From UBA8514 sp034933685 (GTDB lineage Bacteria; Bacillota; Clostridia; Lachnospirales; Anaerotignaceae): DNA of 64,000 bases. The number at the start of each line of letters is the position of its first letter. Position 1 is the first letter of the stretch. The stretch covers positions 18,459 to 82,458 of the forward strand of contig JAYFNB010000033.1 in NCBI GenBank assembly GCA_034933685.1, read 5' to 3'. The notes beneath the pieces were generated by a model, which searched no databases, was not told the origin of the DNA, and worked only from the letters and a program-made list of their open reading frames with translations. Below are positions 17,912-27,041 of the stretch, one piece after another. The translations under genes and the position numbers were made by a program.

Positions 17912-18234
17912 TATTTATACCTCCTTTATGATAATTTTAATTTACATGACAATTTTACTTTTTTGGAGTTTGCAGGTCAAAATTAGAGCTTTTTAAAGTT
18001 TCTTTTTAATTTTTGATTTCTTAAAGGCACAAATTAATTGAAATTCAAAGAGATTGAATGTTTTGTGATACATTTGATTTAGAATTAGGATTGTATATTG
18101 TATCTAGAATAAAGCTTTTCCTTTTCTTTCAAATTGTTCTATAATAAAGTGTAAGATTTATAAAAATATGTGCTAGTTATTTGGATATAACACAAAAAAA
18201 GAGCAATTTTTAAAATTTATAGGAGGATATGGGA
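17912..18234. other. Divergent regulatory region
   Basis: About 320 bases between the minus-strand dehydrogenase operon and the GntR regulator. TATAAT at 18140-18145 is a plausible -10 for the regulator, with a poor -35. TAGAAT occurs twice near 18080-18110. I see no convincing palindromic operator and no gene. Confidence 0.4.
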
Positions 18235-18957
18235 ATGCCTGATTATGAGATAAGGAATGAACTAAAAGAGAACATACAGACTGAGATGGCAAATAACCCT
18301 TTTGCTGTATTAAGTAAGCTGATTTATGATGGTCTATATGATGAAATTATTGCTGGTAAACTCCGTCTTGATGATAAAATCATTGAATCTAAAATTGCCA
18401 GTCAGCTTAATGTTTCAAGAACACCAGTAAAAATGGCCTTAAATAGGCTTGTTGAGGATGAAATATTAGAAAGAGGAACAGGAAAAGACATAAGGGTTAA
18501 AAAAATAAGATATGAAGAATGTCTTTGGCTATACGAAGCGAGAAAGGCGATTGAACCCAAAGCGGCATATTTGGCAGCAAAACGTATAAATAAAACGGAA
18601 CTCACTTTGCTTAAGGAACTTATTCAAGAATTTAAAAATATTGATAAAAGTTATGACTTTGAAAAGTATATTGCTTGTGACAAGATGTTTCATGAAACGG
18701 TTATAAAAGCTTCAAGGAATAAATACATAATCGGAATGTACAAGTCAATTGAGTTTCCCCTTCAAAGGTACAGATATCAAACAATGCAACTTGCATACGA
18801 AGAATTATTTGAAAAAAATGGACTGGAGAGGGGATCGAACTATCATCTTGCCGTTTATCGCGCATTGTATAACCAATTACCAATAGTTGCTGAAGATGAA
18901 ATTTTATCTGATATAAATCGTATGTACGGTACTATGCACATGCTTAAATTTATATAA
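18235..18957 (+). CDS. GntR family regulator, FCD (FadR) subfamily
   Basis: 240 residues from the ATG at 18235, eight bases after AGGAGG; the ATG at 18229 is too close to it. N-terminal winged helix (about 20-85: 'IYDGLYDEIIAGKLRLDDKI', 'ASQLNVSRTPVKMALNRL' in part) and a C-terminal FCD all-helical ligand domain with 'EARKAIEPKAAYLAAKRI' and the metal/ligand histidine in 'DKMFHETVIKAS'. FCD regulators sense organic acids. It sits between two divergent gene sets, the dehydratase/aldolase operon and the aldehyde dehydrogenase/TRAP set, and likely controls both as a repressor. Confidence 0.85.
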   Translation: MPDYEIRNELKENIQTEMANNPFAVLSKLIYDGLYDEIIAGKLRLDDKIIESKIASQLNVSRTPVKMALNRLVEDEILERGTGKDIRVKKIRYEECLWLYEARKAIEPKAAYLAAKRINKTELTLLKELIQEFKNIDKSYDFEKYIACDKMFHETVIKASRNKYIIGMYKSIEFPLQRYRYQTMQLAYEELFEKNGLERGSNYHLAVYRALYNQLPIVAEDEILSDINRMYGTMHMLKFI

Positions 18958-19141
18958 ACATACAGTTACATAATATTAAAATATAATAAATCAATCTAAA
19001 ATTTATTACTTTATATAATGAAATACTCTTGGTTAATTTTACAGTTTAATGCATTAAATGAAAATCAATTTTGAGCAATTTTTAGTTTTTTGGACTTCTG
19101 GAATAGAGAATTATGTAATTTTTAATGAATATGCATTAAAA

Positions 19142-19170
19142 TTGACACTGCTTTTGAAATAAAATAAACT
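19142..19170 (+). promoter_or_regulatory. Sigma70-type promoter for the aldehyde dehydrogenase operon
   Basis: TTGACA at 19142-19147, a 17-base spacer and TAAACT at 19165-19170, about 50 bases before the gene start. A perfect -35 and near-consensus spacing. Confidence 0.6.
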
Positions 19171-19217
19171 ACAGATATCACAATGTGGTTTTGTTTAGAA
19201 AAGTGGAGGTGTTTGTG

Positions 19218-20666
19218 TTGAAGCAATATGAAATGTATATTAATGGCACTTTTATATCCAATAATAACAGAGAAGTTTTTACTGTTATTAATCCAGCGAG
19301 GGAAGAAATTGTATCGGAAGTGCCTTTTGCAACAAAAGAAGATGTTGATTTTGCGGTTGATTCAGCTTTTGAGGCGCAGAAGTCATGGGCGAAACTTCCT
19401 GCAATAGAAAGGGGTGCTTATTTACATAAAATTGCGGATTTAATTACGGAAGAAGTTGACAACTTAGCATTTGTAATGGCTGAGGAACAAGGAAAAACTA
19501 TGGAACTTTCAAAAATTGAAGTTCTTCTTGCTGCAGATTATTTGCACTTTATGGCGGAGTTTGCTCGCAGATATGAAGGTGAAATTCTTCAAAGTGACAG
19601 ATTTAATGAAAATATTTTGGTTTATAAACAGCCGATAGGCGTTGTTGCAGGAATTTTGCCATGGAATTTTCCAGTGTTCTCAATTGTAAGAAAGGTTGGG
19701 CCGGCACTTTTAACTGGAAATACAATTGTTTTAAAGCCAAGCAGTGAAACCCCTAACAATGCTTTTGAATTTGCCAAACTGGTAGAAAAAGCCGGATTAC
19801 CAGCCGGAGTGTTCAACTTAGTTACTGGAAGTGGAGCGGTTGTTGGAAATGCAATGTCCTCAAATCCCAAAGTGGGTTTTATTACAATGACAGGTAGCGT
19901 GCCTGCTGGAACCGCAATTATGAAAGCAGCAGCCGAAAACGTTACGAAGGTTTCTCTCGAATTAGGAGGAAAAGCACCAGTAATTGTTATGGCAGATGCA
20001 GACTTGAATGAAGCTGCTAGGCTTATTACTACCTCAAGAGTTACGAATACGGGACAGGCTTGCAGCAGTGCAGAAAGAATATATGTTCAAGAAGCTGTTG
20101 CGGATGAATTCATTTCTAAAGTTGTTGCAGAAATGTCTAAAGTTACATATGGTGATCCTCTTTCTGAAACAGATATTACAATGGGACCGCTTGTTAGCAA
20201 ACAGCAGCAAGAACTTGTAGATAAGATGGTTAAAGAGGCTGTTAAGGAGGGTGCAACCATTGCCCTTGGCGGTGGAGTTGGGAATAAACAAAAAGGATAT
20301 TATTATGAGCCAACAGTTTTAACAAACTGTAGACAGGATATGAAGATTATCCACGAAGAGATTTTTGGGCCAGTTATGCCAATTGTTACATTTAAAGATT
20401 TTGATGAGGTTGTGGAATTGGCGAATGACTGTGAATTTGGCCTCACTTCTGCTATCTTTACGAAAAATATAAATTACATAATGAGAGCAGCAAATGAATT
20501 AAAGTTTGGTGAAACATATGTAAACAGAGAGCATTTTGAAGCCATGCAGGCATTCCATTCTGGATTTAAAAAGTCTGGAATTGGTGGTGATGATGGAAAA
20601 TATGGATTAGAAGAGTTCCTACAGACTCACGTTGTATATGTTCAGTACGATACTTCTGCAAAATAA
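19218..20666 (+). CDS. NAD-dependent aldehyde dehydrogenase, AldA-like
   Basis: 482 residues from a TTG at 19218, eight bases after GGAGG; the frame is open further upstream but only through the promoter. Catalytic Glu lies in 'LELGGKAP' and catalytic Cys in 'NTGQACSSAERIYV'. The C-terminal third ('GETYVNREHFEAMQAFHSG', 'KSGIGGDDGKYGLEEFLQT') matches Escherichia coli AldA, lactaldehyde/glycolaldehyde dehydrogenase, very closely in my reading. It would oxidise the aldehyde released by the HpcH/HpaI aldolase. First gene of an operon with an aldo-keto reductase and a TRAP transporter. Confidence 0.85.
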   Translation: MKQYEMYINGTFISNNNREVFTVINPAREEIVSEVPFATKEDVDFAVDSAFEAQKSWAKLPAIERGAYLHKIADLITEEVDNLAFVMAEEQGKTMELSKIEVLLAADYLHFMAEFARRYEGEILQSDRFNENILVYKQPIGVVAGILPWNFPVFSIVRKVGPALLTGNTIVLKPSSETPNNAFEFAKLVEKAGLPAGVFNLVTGSGAVVGNAMSSNPKVGFITMTGSVPAGTAIMKAAAENVTKVSLELGGKAPVIVMADADLNEAARLITTSRVTNTGQACSSAERIYVQEAVADEFISKVVAEMSKVTYGDPLSETDITMGPLVSKQQQELVDKMVKEAVKEGATIALGGGVGNKQKGYYYEPTVLTNCRQDMKIIHEEIFGPVMPIVTFKDFDEVVELANDCEFGLTSAIFTKNINYIMRAANELKFGETYVNREHFEAMQAFHSGFKKSGIGGDDGKYGLEEFLQTHVVYVQYDTSAK

Positions 20667-20697
20667 CAAATTATATATTGTTTTGGAGGGAATGTTG

Positions 20698-21552
20698 ATG
20701 AAATTAATAATGAATAATGGATTAGAAATACCAATGTTAGGGCTTGGTTGCTTTAAATCAGAAGATACGGCGGCGGCTGTAGAAACAGCTCTTTCAGTAG
20801 GATATAGACATATTGATACTGCTAACTTTTATGAAAATGAAGCTTTGGTAGGTGAAGGAATACGACAATCAATTAAGAACTCAATAGTTTCAAGAGACGA
20901 TGTATTTGTTGTAAGTAAAATTTGGCCAACAAGTTTTAATAATCCTGAAAAAGCAATTGAATACAGTTTGAAATCATTAAATATAGAATATATTGATGCA
21001 TATTTATTGCATTGGCCTGGGTTAGACAAAGATGCAAGATATAAAGCATGGGAATGCTTACTTAAGTATAAGGAAAAAGGCTTTTTCAAATCCATAGGGG
21101 TATCTAACTTTAAAAAGGAACATCTTGAAGATATTATTGAACAATTTGGAATTGTGCCTGCCCTTAACGAAATTGAAATATCACCTTGGTTACAAAAAAG
21201 AAAAGACTTTGAATACTGCAAAGAGAATCAAATCATTATGTCCGCATCTGTACCTTTTGCCAAGGGCAATATTTTATCTGATGAGCAGCTTACAAAAATT
21301 GGTCAAAAATACGGAAAAGATGTTGGACAGGTTATTATACGCTGGAATCTTCAAAAGGGAAATTGTGTAATTCCAAAATCTTCTAAACCTAAGCGTATTG
21401 AATCAAACTTTAATGTGTTTGACTTTGAACTTTCAAAAGAGGATATGTATGTACTTAATTCCATGGAAAATGGAAATTCTTATTGCAGTGATTCATCAAT
21501 TTTTGATGGAGCATTTTGGAATATTGAAGACAATTTAATAAACAAAGAATAG
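20698..21552 (+). CDS. Aldo/keto reductase
   Basis: 284 residues from the ATG at 20698 (GGAGGG seven bases before; an ATG at 20692 is too close). The AKR tetrad is complete: Asp and Tyr in 'HIDTANFYENE', Lys in 'VVSKIWP' and His in 'YLLHWPG'. 'IGVSNFKKEHLEDI' and 'VIPKSSKPKRIESNFNVF' (in part) are NADPH-site segments of the AKR5/2,5-diketogluconate-reductase type. It reduces aldehydes or keto sugars with NADPH. Starts 31 bases after the aldehyde dehydrogenase and probably handles an aldehyde or keto form of the same substrate. Confidence 0.88.
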   Translation: MKLIMNNGLEIPMLGLGCFKSEDTAAAVETALSVGYRHIDTANFYENEALVGEGIRQSIKNSIVSRDDVFVVSKIWPTSFNNPEKAIEYSLKSLNIEYIDAYLLHWPGLDKDARYKAWECLLKYKEKGFFKSIGVSNFKKEHLEDIIEQFGIVPALNEIEISPWLQKRKDFEYCKENQIIMSASVPFAKGNILSDEQLTKIGQKYGKDVGQVIIRWNLQKGNCVIPKSSKPKRIESNFNVFDFELSKEDMYVLNSMENGNSYCSDSSIFDGAFWNIEDNLINKE

Positions 21553-21612
21553 TTTTTACATTGGATAGTGGATATCTACCCAAAATACAATTCAAAAATG
21601 GAGGAAATCAAA

Positions 21613-22662
21613 ATGAAAAAAAGATCAAGAGTATTTATCTGCGTACTTTCAGCAATGATGATGTTAAGTACAGCAGGCTGTGGTTCAAAAAGCAACACGG
21701 CTTCCAGTGTACCTGCAAGTACTAATGGAGCTGCAAGCAGTGCAAGTGATTACAAGGCAACCTTGAAGGTTGCATATAATAATACAGAAGAGTATCCTCA
21801 CTATAAGGCTTTGGCATGGGCGGCAGAAGAACTTGAAAGCAGAACTGACGGTAGAATTAAAATGCAGATATATCCAAATGGTACTTTAGGTGACCAGAGA
21901 GCAAGCTTAGAAATGACACAGAATAATTCTGTAGACATGGCAGTTGTTAATGCTTCAATTATTGAAAGCTTTAATCCGGATTTTGCTATATTAAGTATGC
22001 CATACTTATTTAATAGCACGGAGCACCAAAGAGCTGTATATACTAGCGATATTCTTGATGATTTGTTCGCAACTGTTGAGGAAAATGGATTTGTAATTGA
22101 AGGTGCTTTTGGTTCTGGTTCAAGAAACATTTTCACAAAAAAAGCAGTAAGAACTCCAGAAGATTTAAAAGGATTAAAAATAAGAGTTATGCAGTCTGAT
22201 ACAATGGTAAAAATGCTTGAATTAATGGGTGGTGTTGGCGTTCCTATGTCAGCGTCAGAACAGTATTCAGCAATTCAGCAGGGTGTTGTTGATGGTGCAG
22301 AAACAAACGAAATAGACTACATAGGGAAAAAATTTTATGAGATTGCACCATATTTTTCAAGAACAGCACATTGCTTTAGCACAGATTTCATTGTTGTTAG
22401 CCCAAAAACGTTAGCTTCATTACCTGATGCGGATAGAGTGATTTTTGATGAAGTTATGGATGGCTGTGTTGAAAAAGAATTTGATTTCTGGGTTGAAATG
22501 ATTGATGAAATGGTTGCAAATTCAGAAGGTCTTGGCATTACTTTTGTTGACGATGTTAATACTGGTGCTTTTAAAGAGAACTTTATTGATTTCCAGAAGG
22601 AAATTTCAGGTAAAAGTGATATAACAAAGAAAATCTATGAAGAGGTTAATGCTCTGCAATAA
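21613..22662 (+). CDS. TRAP transporter substrate-binding lipoprotein (DctP)
   Basis: 349 residues from ATG 21613, after GGAGG. Lipoprotein signal with lipobox 'TAGC'. The mature part has DctP hallmarks: 'GRIKMQIYPNGTLGDQRASLE', 'SIIESFNPDFAILSMPYLF' (each in part), and 'KGLKIRVMQSDTMVKMLELMGG' whose arginine normally clamps the ligand carboxylate. 'QGVVDGAETNEIDY' follows. It captures a carboxylate outside the cell and passes it to the DctQ/DctM genes directly downstream. Sugar acids are common ligands of this group, which fits the neighbouring enzymes. Confidence 0.9.
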   Translation: MKKRSRVFICVLSAMMMLSTAGCGSKSNTASSVPASTNGAASSASDYKATLKVAYNNTEEYPHYKALAWAAEELESRTDGRIKMQIYPNGTLGDQRASLEMTQNNSVDMAVVNASIIESFNPDFAILSMPYLFNSTEHQRAVYTSDILDDLFATVEENGFVIEGAFGSGSRNIFTKKAVRTPEDLKGLKIRVMQSDTMVKMLELMGGVGVPMSASEQYSAIQQGVVDGAETNEIDYIGKKFYEIAPYFSRTAHCFSTDFIVVSPKTLASLPDADRVIFDEVMDGCVEKEFDFWVEMIDEMVANSEGLGITFVDDVNTGAFKENFIDFQKEISGKSDITKKIYEEVNALQ

Positions 22663-22682
22663 TTAGAAGAAAGGGTATTGCC

Positions 22683-23180
22683 ATGAATAAGATAAAACAA
22701 ATACTTGACTTAATTTTAAGATGTGCAACAATTGTTATTTTTTCAATTTCAACTATTTTGGTTATATACCAAGTTTTGGCCAGATATATACTTAATAAAC
22801 CAAGTTCTTGGAGTGAATCTGCTATTACATATGGCTTTATATGGTTAGTAATGCTTTGTGGGGCTTACGTTTTCGGTCAAAAAGAACATATGAATATGGC
22901 TGTTATTAGAAGTAAATTCAACAGAAAAATTCAAATACTTTTAGAATTTATTTGTGAATTGTTTACGGAGTTTCTTGCAGTTGTACCTATGATTATTGGT
23001 GGGTATAATGGTGCATTAGGACAAATGAATCAAATTGAACCATCTTTGAAGATTCCAATGGGTGTTGTATATTCAGTTATTCCGATAGCAGGTGCTTGTA
23101 TCGTGTTCTATTGTGTATATAATCAGGTAACTCTTATTAATGAAATAAAGATGATTTCTAAAAGTAAAAAGGAATTTTAA
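22683..23180 (+). CDS. TRAP transporter small permease (DctQ)
   Basis: 165 residues with four predicted membrane helices and the family pattern 'YQVLARYILNKPSSWSES' near the second helix, followed by 'GAYVFGQKEHMNM'. Lies 20 bases after the binding protein and nine before the large permease. It forms the membrane complex with DctM. Confidence 0.88.
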   Translation: MNKIKQILDLILRCATIVIFSISTILVIYQVLARYILNKPSSWSESAITYGFIWLVMLCGAYVFGQKEHMNMAVIRSKFNRKIQILLEFICELFTEFLAVVPMIIGGYNGALGQMNQIEPSLKIPMGVVYSVIPIAGACIVFYCVYNQVTLINEIKMISKSKKEF

Positions 23181-23189
23181 GGAGGCACT

Positions 23190-24497
23190 ATGGAAATTGC
23201 AATTATAGCTTCATTAGTTATGGTTATAGCAGTAGTTATGCTGCTGATAATAGGCGCACCAATAGGTGTTGCAATTGGCGCGGCCTCAACGCTTTCAATG
23301 CTAATAATATTACCCTTTGATTCCGCAACAGCCACCAGTGCTCAAAAAATGTTTACTGGTTTAAACTCATTCCCTCTGCTTGCCATTCCGTTTTTTGTTT
23401 TGGCTGGTAATATAATGAACAATGGTGGCATTGCAATACGAATGATTCACTTAGCAGAGGCGCTGTGTGGGAAAATGCCAGGTTCTCTTGCACAAAGCAA
23501 TGTAGTGGCGAACATGTTTTTTGGTGCTATAAGTGGTAGCGGCAACGCCGCTGCCGCTGCTATGGGTGGTACCTTAGGTCCGGTAGAAGCTGAACGTGGG
23601 TACGATGTTCAATATAGTACTGCTGTAAATATTGCTTCAGCTCCAACTGGAATGCTTATTCCACCAAGTAATGCACTTATTGTATTTACAACTGTTGCAA
23701 CTTCAGTATCTGTTGCTGGCATATTTATGGCAGGGTATATACCTGGCATACTATGGGGCATAAGTGTTATGATTGTTGCTGGATATACAGCATCAAAAAG
23801 AGGCTATGTTACTTCTGAAAGGGTAACTGCAAAACAGACTTTTAAATATTTTTTAGATGCGATTCCAAGTTTGCTTCTTGTTATTATTGTTATTGGTGGT
23901 ATCTTAAAAGGAATTTTCACTGCCACAGAGGCTTCAGGAATAGCTGTTGCATATGCTTTAATACTTTCTTTTATTTATAAAAGTATTAAAATAAAAGATT
24001 TGCCTAAAATTATTTTTAGTTCAGCACAAACGACGGCAATTATTGTCTTTTTAATTGCTGTATCGTCAATAATGTCTTGGGTTATGGCATATACAGACAT
24101 TCCTGGGATTGTAGCAAATGCAATGTTAGCTATTACAAATAATAAGATTGTTACCCTCTTAATTATTAACTTAGTACTTTTATTTGTTGGTACATTTATG
24201 GACCCAACGCCAGCAATATTAATATTTACGCCAATTTTTATGCCTATCTGTGTAGATAATTTTGGGATGAGCGCAATTCACTTTGGAATACTGATTTGCT
24301 TTAATTTATGCATTGGCTCTATTACTCCACCTGTAGGAACAATATTATTTACAGGCTGCAAAATAGGTAATACATCCATAGAGAGCGTGTTTAAATCTCT
24401 ACTTCCATACTTTGCTGCTATTGCAGTTGTGCTTATGTTGGTAACATATATTCCTGCAATCTCAGAATTTTTACCAAGAATGTTTGGATATTTGTAA
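23190..24497 (+). CDS. TRAP transporter large permease (DctM)
   Basis: 435 residues, about twelve hydrophobic helices. 'GLNSFPLLAIPFFVLAGNIM', 'FFGAISGSGNAAAAAMGGTL' and 'NIASAPTGMLIPPSNALIV' are DctM signatures, and 'CIGSITPPVGTILF' marks the second repeat. It carries out sodium-coupled uptake of the ligand delivered by DctP. AAGGAGG precedes the start; DctQ and DctM are kept as separate genes here. Confidence 0.92.
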   Translation: MEIAIIASLVMVIAVVMLLIIGAPIGVAIGAASTLSMLIILPFDSATATSAQKMFTGLNSFPLLAIPFFVLAGNIMNNGGIAIRMIHLAEALCGKMPGSLAQSNVVANMFFGAISGSGNAAAAAMGGTLGPVEAERGYDVQYSTAVNIASAPTGMLIPPSNALIVFTTVATSVSVAGIFMAGYIPGILWGISVMIVAGYTASKRGYVTSERVTAKQTFKYFLDAIPSLLLVIIVIGGILKGIFTATEASGIAVAYALILSFIYKSIKIKDLPKIIFSSAQTTAIIVFLIAVSSIMSWVMAYTDIPGIVANAMLAITNNKIVTLLIINLVLLFVGTFMDPTPAILIFTPIFMPICVDNFGMSAIHFGILICFNLCIGSITPPVGTILFTGCKIGNTSIESVFKSLLPYFAAIAVVLMLVTYIPAISEFLPRMFGYL

Positions 24498-24509
24498 TAA
24501 GGAGACACT

Positions 24510-24932
24510 ATGAATTGTTATTATTGTAATGACAGAGAAAAATTAAACAGTTTAATGATACCTATATGTGAACTACGAACGTCAAAGGCTTATTTATTCA
24601 GAGACCAGAAGTATAGAGGGAAGTGCATTGTTGTATTTAATGAGCATAAGACTGAACTTTTTCAGCTTACGCCAACACAGCAATGTGATTTCATTCAAGA
24701 TGTTGCAGATGTTGCAGATGCTATTAATAAATTATTTTATCCAAATAAAATAAATTATGCAATTTATGGGGATGTTGTTTCCCATCTACATGTTCATGTA
24801 ACTCCGAAATACATTGATGGTCCACAATGGGGAATGCCATTTAGGGATGACCCCAAACCACTTCTATTATCTGAAGAAGAATATAACAGGGCTGTTTCAA
24901 AAATTAAAGAACTAATTTGTGTAAAGAAGTAG
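24510..24932 (+). CDS. HIT family protein
   Basis: 140 residues with the histidine triad in 'VVSHLHVHVTPKYID' near residue 95 and an N-terminal 'CYYC...' pair at 3-6 that could bind zinc. HIT proteins hydrolyse or transfer nucleotidyl groups. Starts 12 bases after DctM, so it is co-transcribed with the transporter; the reason is not clear. A terminator follows at 24991. Confidence 0.82.
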   Translation: MNCYYCNDREKLNSLMIPICELRTSKAYLFRDQKYRGKCIVVFNEHKTELFQLTPTQQCDFIQDVADVADAINKLFYPNKINYAIYGDVVSHLHVHVTPKYIDGPQWGMPFRDDPKPLLLSEEEYNRAVSKIKELICVKK

Positions 24933-24990
24933 CTGTTTTAGATGAAAACTAGTTCGTTCTATGTGAGTAACTTACTTCATTCTCATACCT

Positions 24991-25018
24991 AAAAGCCTTG
25001 ATTTTCAAGGCTTTTTTA
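24991..25018 (+). terminator. Rho-independent terminator
   Basis: AAAAGCCTTGA and TCAAGGCTTTT enclose a short T loop, followed by TTTTTT. Ends the aldehyde dehydrogenase/TRAP/HIT operon. Confidence 0.9.
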
Positions 25019-25286
25019 ATTTGCGTGTTGCATTTTTTCAAGAACACACAGAAAAATGCAAGAATAGACTTACAGTATTCGACATGATATAATTAATCTA
25101 TATTATTTATACTAAAGATGGATATGTGTAGCTAAAATTAAAGGAATATCCCATCTAAGAAGGTATTTGAAAATACATGTACCGAGTATACCACACTTGA
25201 TGAAAACGGTTATCCTGTCGCATACGAGGATGGTAATGGATTTGGCAGTAAGAGAAAATGCATTGCCCTTTATTGTAAAGGAGCTG

Positions 25287-25394
25287 AAAGTTCAAATAGA
25301 AGAGAAGGCATGTGCTGTGATGACATGGGAAAACTGGGATATTAACATTACTGGAAAGATTTTAAACAACAAGCCAGTGCAAGGCGTTTTATAA
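25287..25394 (+). pseudogene. C-terminal remnant of a threonine dehydratase-like gene
   Basis: The last 31 codons before the TAA at 25392 translate to 'EEKACAVMTWENWDINITGK' and onward to 'VQGVL'. This matches the last 31 residues of the intact dehydratase at 42625-43614 at 19 positions by my count, and the DNA match continues a few bases past both stop codons. Upstream of it the frame does not resemble the dehydratase, and no catalytic part remains. It is a remnant of a second, mostly deleted copy. A weak alternative frame just upstream (about 25150-25280) could be debris of another gene. Confidence 0.7.
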
Positions 25395-25449
25395 GTTAAG
25401 TTGAAATTTCACTGTTAAAGGGATATATTGAAAATTGAATAAAATTTTG

Positions 25450-25478
25450 TTGAAAATGAAATAAAAGGTTGTTATACT
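25450..25478 (+). promoter_or_regulatory. Sigma70-type promoter for the PucR regulator
   Basis: TTGAAA at 25450-25455, a 17-base spacer and TATACT at 25473-25478, 47 bases before the start codon. A second TTGAAAAT lies about 23 bases upstream of the -35. Confidence 0.65.
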
Positions 25479-25525
25479 GTCTAATTAATTTAAAATAAAA
25501 TACATTTATGAAGGAGGGTGAGCTA

Positions 25526-26746
25526 ATGGGCATCAAGTGTTCACAATTTTTAGAACTTTCGGGTATGAAAAAAGCAAGGCTTGTTGCAGGATTAATAGAA
25601 GAAAATAAAAATATACGAGGAGGGCATGTGGTTGAAACTTGTGATTGCTGGAAGCATATAGAGCCTAATGAAGTACTTTTTATATGCGGTGTTGGTATTA
25701 AAAATGTTGAGGAAGATCTTAAAACAATAGTTAAGGAGCTAAGCAGAAAAAATGCAAGCTGCATGGTTGTAGAGACAGGAGAATATATAAAGGAAACACC
25801 AAAAAGTGTTTTAGAACTTGCTGATGAACTAGATTTTCCCATAATTGAAATCCCGTTTTCAGTAAAAATTAATTCTCTTATTGATGAGCTTTATCACGAA
25901 CTTTTTAACGAAGAATATGAAAGCCATTCAATGGAAAACTTTTTGAGAGATTTGATTTATATTGAATATAGGGACGATATGAAAGAGAAAGCCATGTTTT
26001 ATGGATATCAGCAGAACAAAGCATATATTGCTGTAATAATGGAATTTGATAATTTTGAGAAGTTTCTTGATAAAAATAATGTTTACAACAAAGAAAATAC
26101 AAAAGGAAATGTATTGGGAATAATGAAAAATGTTTTTGAGAAAAGTAGAACTACAAAGATTTTTTATTTGGAGGAAAAAGAGAGATTTTTGTTCATGTTA
26201 CCAATTGACGAATCCGCCGATTCAAAAAAGAGATTGAGAGGTGAAATAAAACACATACAGGAAAAGATTAATGAACTATACAAGGGCTTAACCATGAGTG
26301 CAGGCATAGGCAATCAGTTTTACCGCGTTTCGGATTTTAAAAAAAGTGCTGTTGAAGCTAAAAGGGCAATGCAGACTGCTAAAAACGGACAAAGCAGAAA
26401 TTCTATTGGCAATTATGACGAAATAGGAATTTATCGTTTGTTTTATGAGCTGCAAGATTATGAAATATTTGTAAGCGCAATGAAAGCAATTTTAGGGCGC
26501 CTTATGGAATACGATATTGACAACAATAGTAATCTTGTTGATACTCTTGAAGTTTATCTTATGAATGACAGAAATATAAGTAGAGCTGCAGAGGAGTTGT
26601 TTTTGCATAGAAACACACTGAAGTATAGACTAAACAGAATTGAAGAAGTGCTAATGTATGACCTTTCAGATGTAAATACGGTGTTTAATTTACTTTTAGC
26701 ATATAAAATCAAAGGTTTCTTGTTGAATTCAGGTTCTGTAATGTAA
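25526..26746 (+). CDS. PucR family transcriptional regulator
   Basis: 406 residues from ATG 25526; the ATG at 25508 lies within the AAGGAGGG site itself. Domains: PucR N-terminal sensor (about 1-120), a central GGDEF-like/CdaR region (about 180-310) and a C-terminal helix-turn-helix of the PucR type ('ISRAAEELFLHRNTLKYRLN', about 350-370). Bacillus PucR controls purine/allantoin breakdown; family members often sit next to amide- and nitrogen-compound catabolic genes. Here it precedes a hydrolase/TRAP/dehydrogenase set reading the same way, and probably controls it. Confidence 0.88.
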   Translation: MGIKCSQFLELSGMKKARLVAGLIEENKNIRGGHVVETCDCWKHIEPNEVLFICGVGIKNVEEDLKTIVKELSRKNASCMVVETGEYIKETPKSVLELADELDFPIIEIPFSVKINSLIDELYHELFNEEYESHSMENFLRDLIYIEYRDDMKEKAMFYGYQQNKAYIAVIMEFDNFEKFLDKNNVYNKENTKGNVLGIMKNVFEKSRTTKIFYLEEKERFLFMLPIDESADSKKRLRGEIKHIQEKINELYKGLTMSAGIGNQFYRVSDFKKSAVEAKRAMQTAKNGQSRNSIGNYDEIGIYRLFYELQDYEIFVSAMKAILGRLMEYDIDNNSNLVDTLEVYLMNDRNISRAAEELFLHRNTLKYRLNRIEEVLMYDLSDVNTVFNLLLAYKIKGFLLNSGSVM

Positions 26747-27041
26747 AGTAAAAAGTTCAGTGGGCACTAAAATATGAAAGTATAATTGTGCAGTGTAGAC
26801 ATATTTTTTATTGTAAATATATTTGATAATAAATATAACAAGAAAAACAAAAATTAAACAAATGTGAAAAATAAATATTTAGAAATTAAGATGATTGTTA
26901 AATAGACTTAATACATGTGATTTTAATTATAGGCAGGCTATTTTTTGTATCCGACTTTTCGGATTTGTAATGACAACTGTGTCAATGACGACAAAATATA
27001 GGGTGCTTTTTTTGTATTTAAAAACAGAAAGGAATGGAACT
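26747..27041. other. Upstream region of the M20 gene
   Basis: About 295 AT-rich bases. TATAAT occurs at 26781-26786 without a good -35. The frame upstream of 27042 is open but lacks a ribosome site. No further feature seen. Confidence 0.35.

Larger units (their letters stand above)
24933..25525. other. Intergenic stretch with terminator, gene remnant and promoter
   Basis: About 590 bases. It holds the terminator at 24991, a C-terminal threonine-dehydratase remnant ending at 25394, a doubled TTGAAAAT motif and the promoter at 25450. Between 25020 and 25280 I see no intact gene. Confidence 0.5.

Noticed and set aside
23520..23580. GC-rich repeat within the TRAP large permease gene
   Set aside because: It encodes the conserved 'SGSGNAAAAAMGG' segment; composition follows the protein.
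25167..25286. Upstream half of the small frame at 25167-25394 as a real short gene
   Set aside because: No ribosome site, and only the last 31 codons have a recognisable relative; better explained as a gene remnant.
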